From assembly GCA_964566545.1 (NCBI GenBank), contig CAZMIX010000088.1, positions 1 to 5,441 on the forward strand: a stretch of DNA of 5,441 nucleotides, written 5' to 3'. The position numbers and the translations under genes are program-made. Positions 5,005 to 5,441 of the stretch are shown here, piece after piece (the stretch's first letter is position 1; each line of letters opens with the position of its first letter). Source of the DNA: JAEYFP01 sp964566545. GTDB lineage: Bacteria > Bacillota > Clostridia > Lachnospirales > Lachnospiraceae. The notes under the pieces are model-generated. The model saw nothing but the letters and a program-made list of their open reading frames with translations, made no database searches and had not been told where the DNA came from.

Positions 5005-5441
5005 TTATGCCACTTCCTTTGCTATTTTCAGAGAAATCTTTCTGATCAAATCATTTAAAAGTGTTGATTGATTTTCGTTATTCTCAACCATACTTTTTAC
5101 TTCCGGCTCCGAAAACCTGATTTTGATGTCATCCAAATATTTCTTGACCATCTCCTCTTTTTCTGTTTTGTCGAGAGCCTTTACCTCGTGTTTCAAAGAA
5201 AACCTACGCAACAGCGCTTCATCAATCCTATCCTTTCTGTTTGTTGCGCCGATCACAATGATGTCGTTCGTCAGCTTGTCAAATTCCTGCATCAGCGTAA
5301 TTGTTATGCGTGCCAGCTCTCCGCCTGTCCCTCCGCCGGAATCGGCATCCGAACGCCGGATGCTGATGCAGTCAATTTCGTCCAGCATGAATACACATGG
5401 GTTGGATACCGCATAAAAAAAAGCCTTGCTGATATTCTTTG
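5005..5441 (-). CDS. AAA+ family ATPase, C-terminal part (runs off the right edge)
   Basis: The visible 144 residues are the second half of an AAA+ ATPase module; the Walker A loop and N-terminal region lie beyond the window. Reading from the edge, KNISKAFFYAVSNPCVF leads into Walker B (CVFMLDEID, visible residues 15-23), whose Asp-Glu pair coordinates Mg2+ and activates water. A glycine-rich linker SGGGTGGELARI follows. Sensor 1 is IIVIGATNR (60-68, Asn67) and the arginine finger is DEALLRRF (73-80), so the ATPase core looks intact and hexamer-forming. A helical lid ends at a plain TAA. The overall style is that of the FtsH/CDC48/ClpX-like 'classical' AAA group, but no protease or other effector domain follows, so partner and target are unknown. 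The ATG at 5388 lies inside Walker B and is not the start. The reading frame is A/T-richer than the neighbouring cupin and acetyltransferase genes by eye. Confidence 0.88.
   Translation of the reverse strand, partial: KNISKAFFYAVSNPCVFMLDEIDCISIRRSDADSGGGTGGELARITITLMQEFDKLTNDIIVIGATNRKDRIDEALLRRFSLKHEVKALDKTEKEEMVKKYLDDIKIRFSEPEVKSMVENNENQSTLLNDLIRKISLKIAKEVA

Noticed and set aside
5386..5388. ATG as the start of the AAA+ gene
   Set aside because: The Met is inside the Walker B strand (CVFMLDEID), and the frame stays open to the window edge with AAA+-like sequence, so the true start is outside.

Overview
The window looks like a stretch of chromosome from a Gram-positive, endospore-former-type Firmicute, most likely a Clostridia (Oscillospiraceae/Ruminococcaceae-like) species. 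This rests on strong AGGAGG-type ribosome binding sites before most genes, sigma-A-like promoters, U-tailed terminators, and protein families common in that class (WYL regulator, clostridial-type cupin, a small MAKAGMRRP protein). No RNA genes, CRISPR arrays, insertion sequences or phage structural genes were seen.

Left part (1-1885), all on the minus strand. At the left edge are the first 16 codons of an iron-containing alcohol dehydrogenase of the lactaldehyde reductase (FucO) type. It has its own near-consensus promoter and an upstream inverted repeat built on a 12-bp tandem duplication. Upstream of it lies an 11-12-helix ion transporter of the ArsB/NhaD (SLC13-like) superfamily, closed by a good intrinsic terminator and driven by its own promoter. 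Next is a 70-residue basic, proline-rich small protein with a near-perfect ribosome binding site.

Middle (1886-3880), plus strand. A divergent 204-bp intergenic region carries two candidate promoters for a 302-residue WYL-domain transcriptional regulator. It is followed by a two-gene operon with an 8-bp overlap: a TfoX N-terminal-domain protein and a VOC-fold (glyoxalase/bleomycin-resistance-like) protein. The short gap between regulator and operon holds a dyad, GACA-N6-TGTC, lying on the -35 position of an extended -10 promoter. Nine bases of it (TGTCGTATT) recur upstream of the regulator. The simplest reading is a local regulator controlling itself and the TfoX-VOC pair; the inducer and purpose are unknown. 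The operon ends in an imperfect 40-nt palindrome joined to a perfect 16-bp bidirectional terminator.

Right part (3881-5441), minus strand. A cysteine-rich cupin (12 Cys in 140 residues), a GNAT-type N-acetyltransferase and the C-terminal part of an AAA+ ATPase (Walker B, sensor 1 and arginine finger visible; cut by the window edge) follow one another in the same direction. They may be partly co-transcribed, and transcription converges with the VOC operon on the shared terminator.

Overall this is mostly an ordinary accessory chromosomal region of small stand-alone genes. The part most worth follow-up is the WYL regulator/TfoX/VOC module with its candidate operator. I see nothing that proves a new system.
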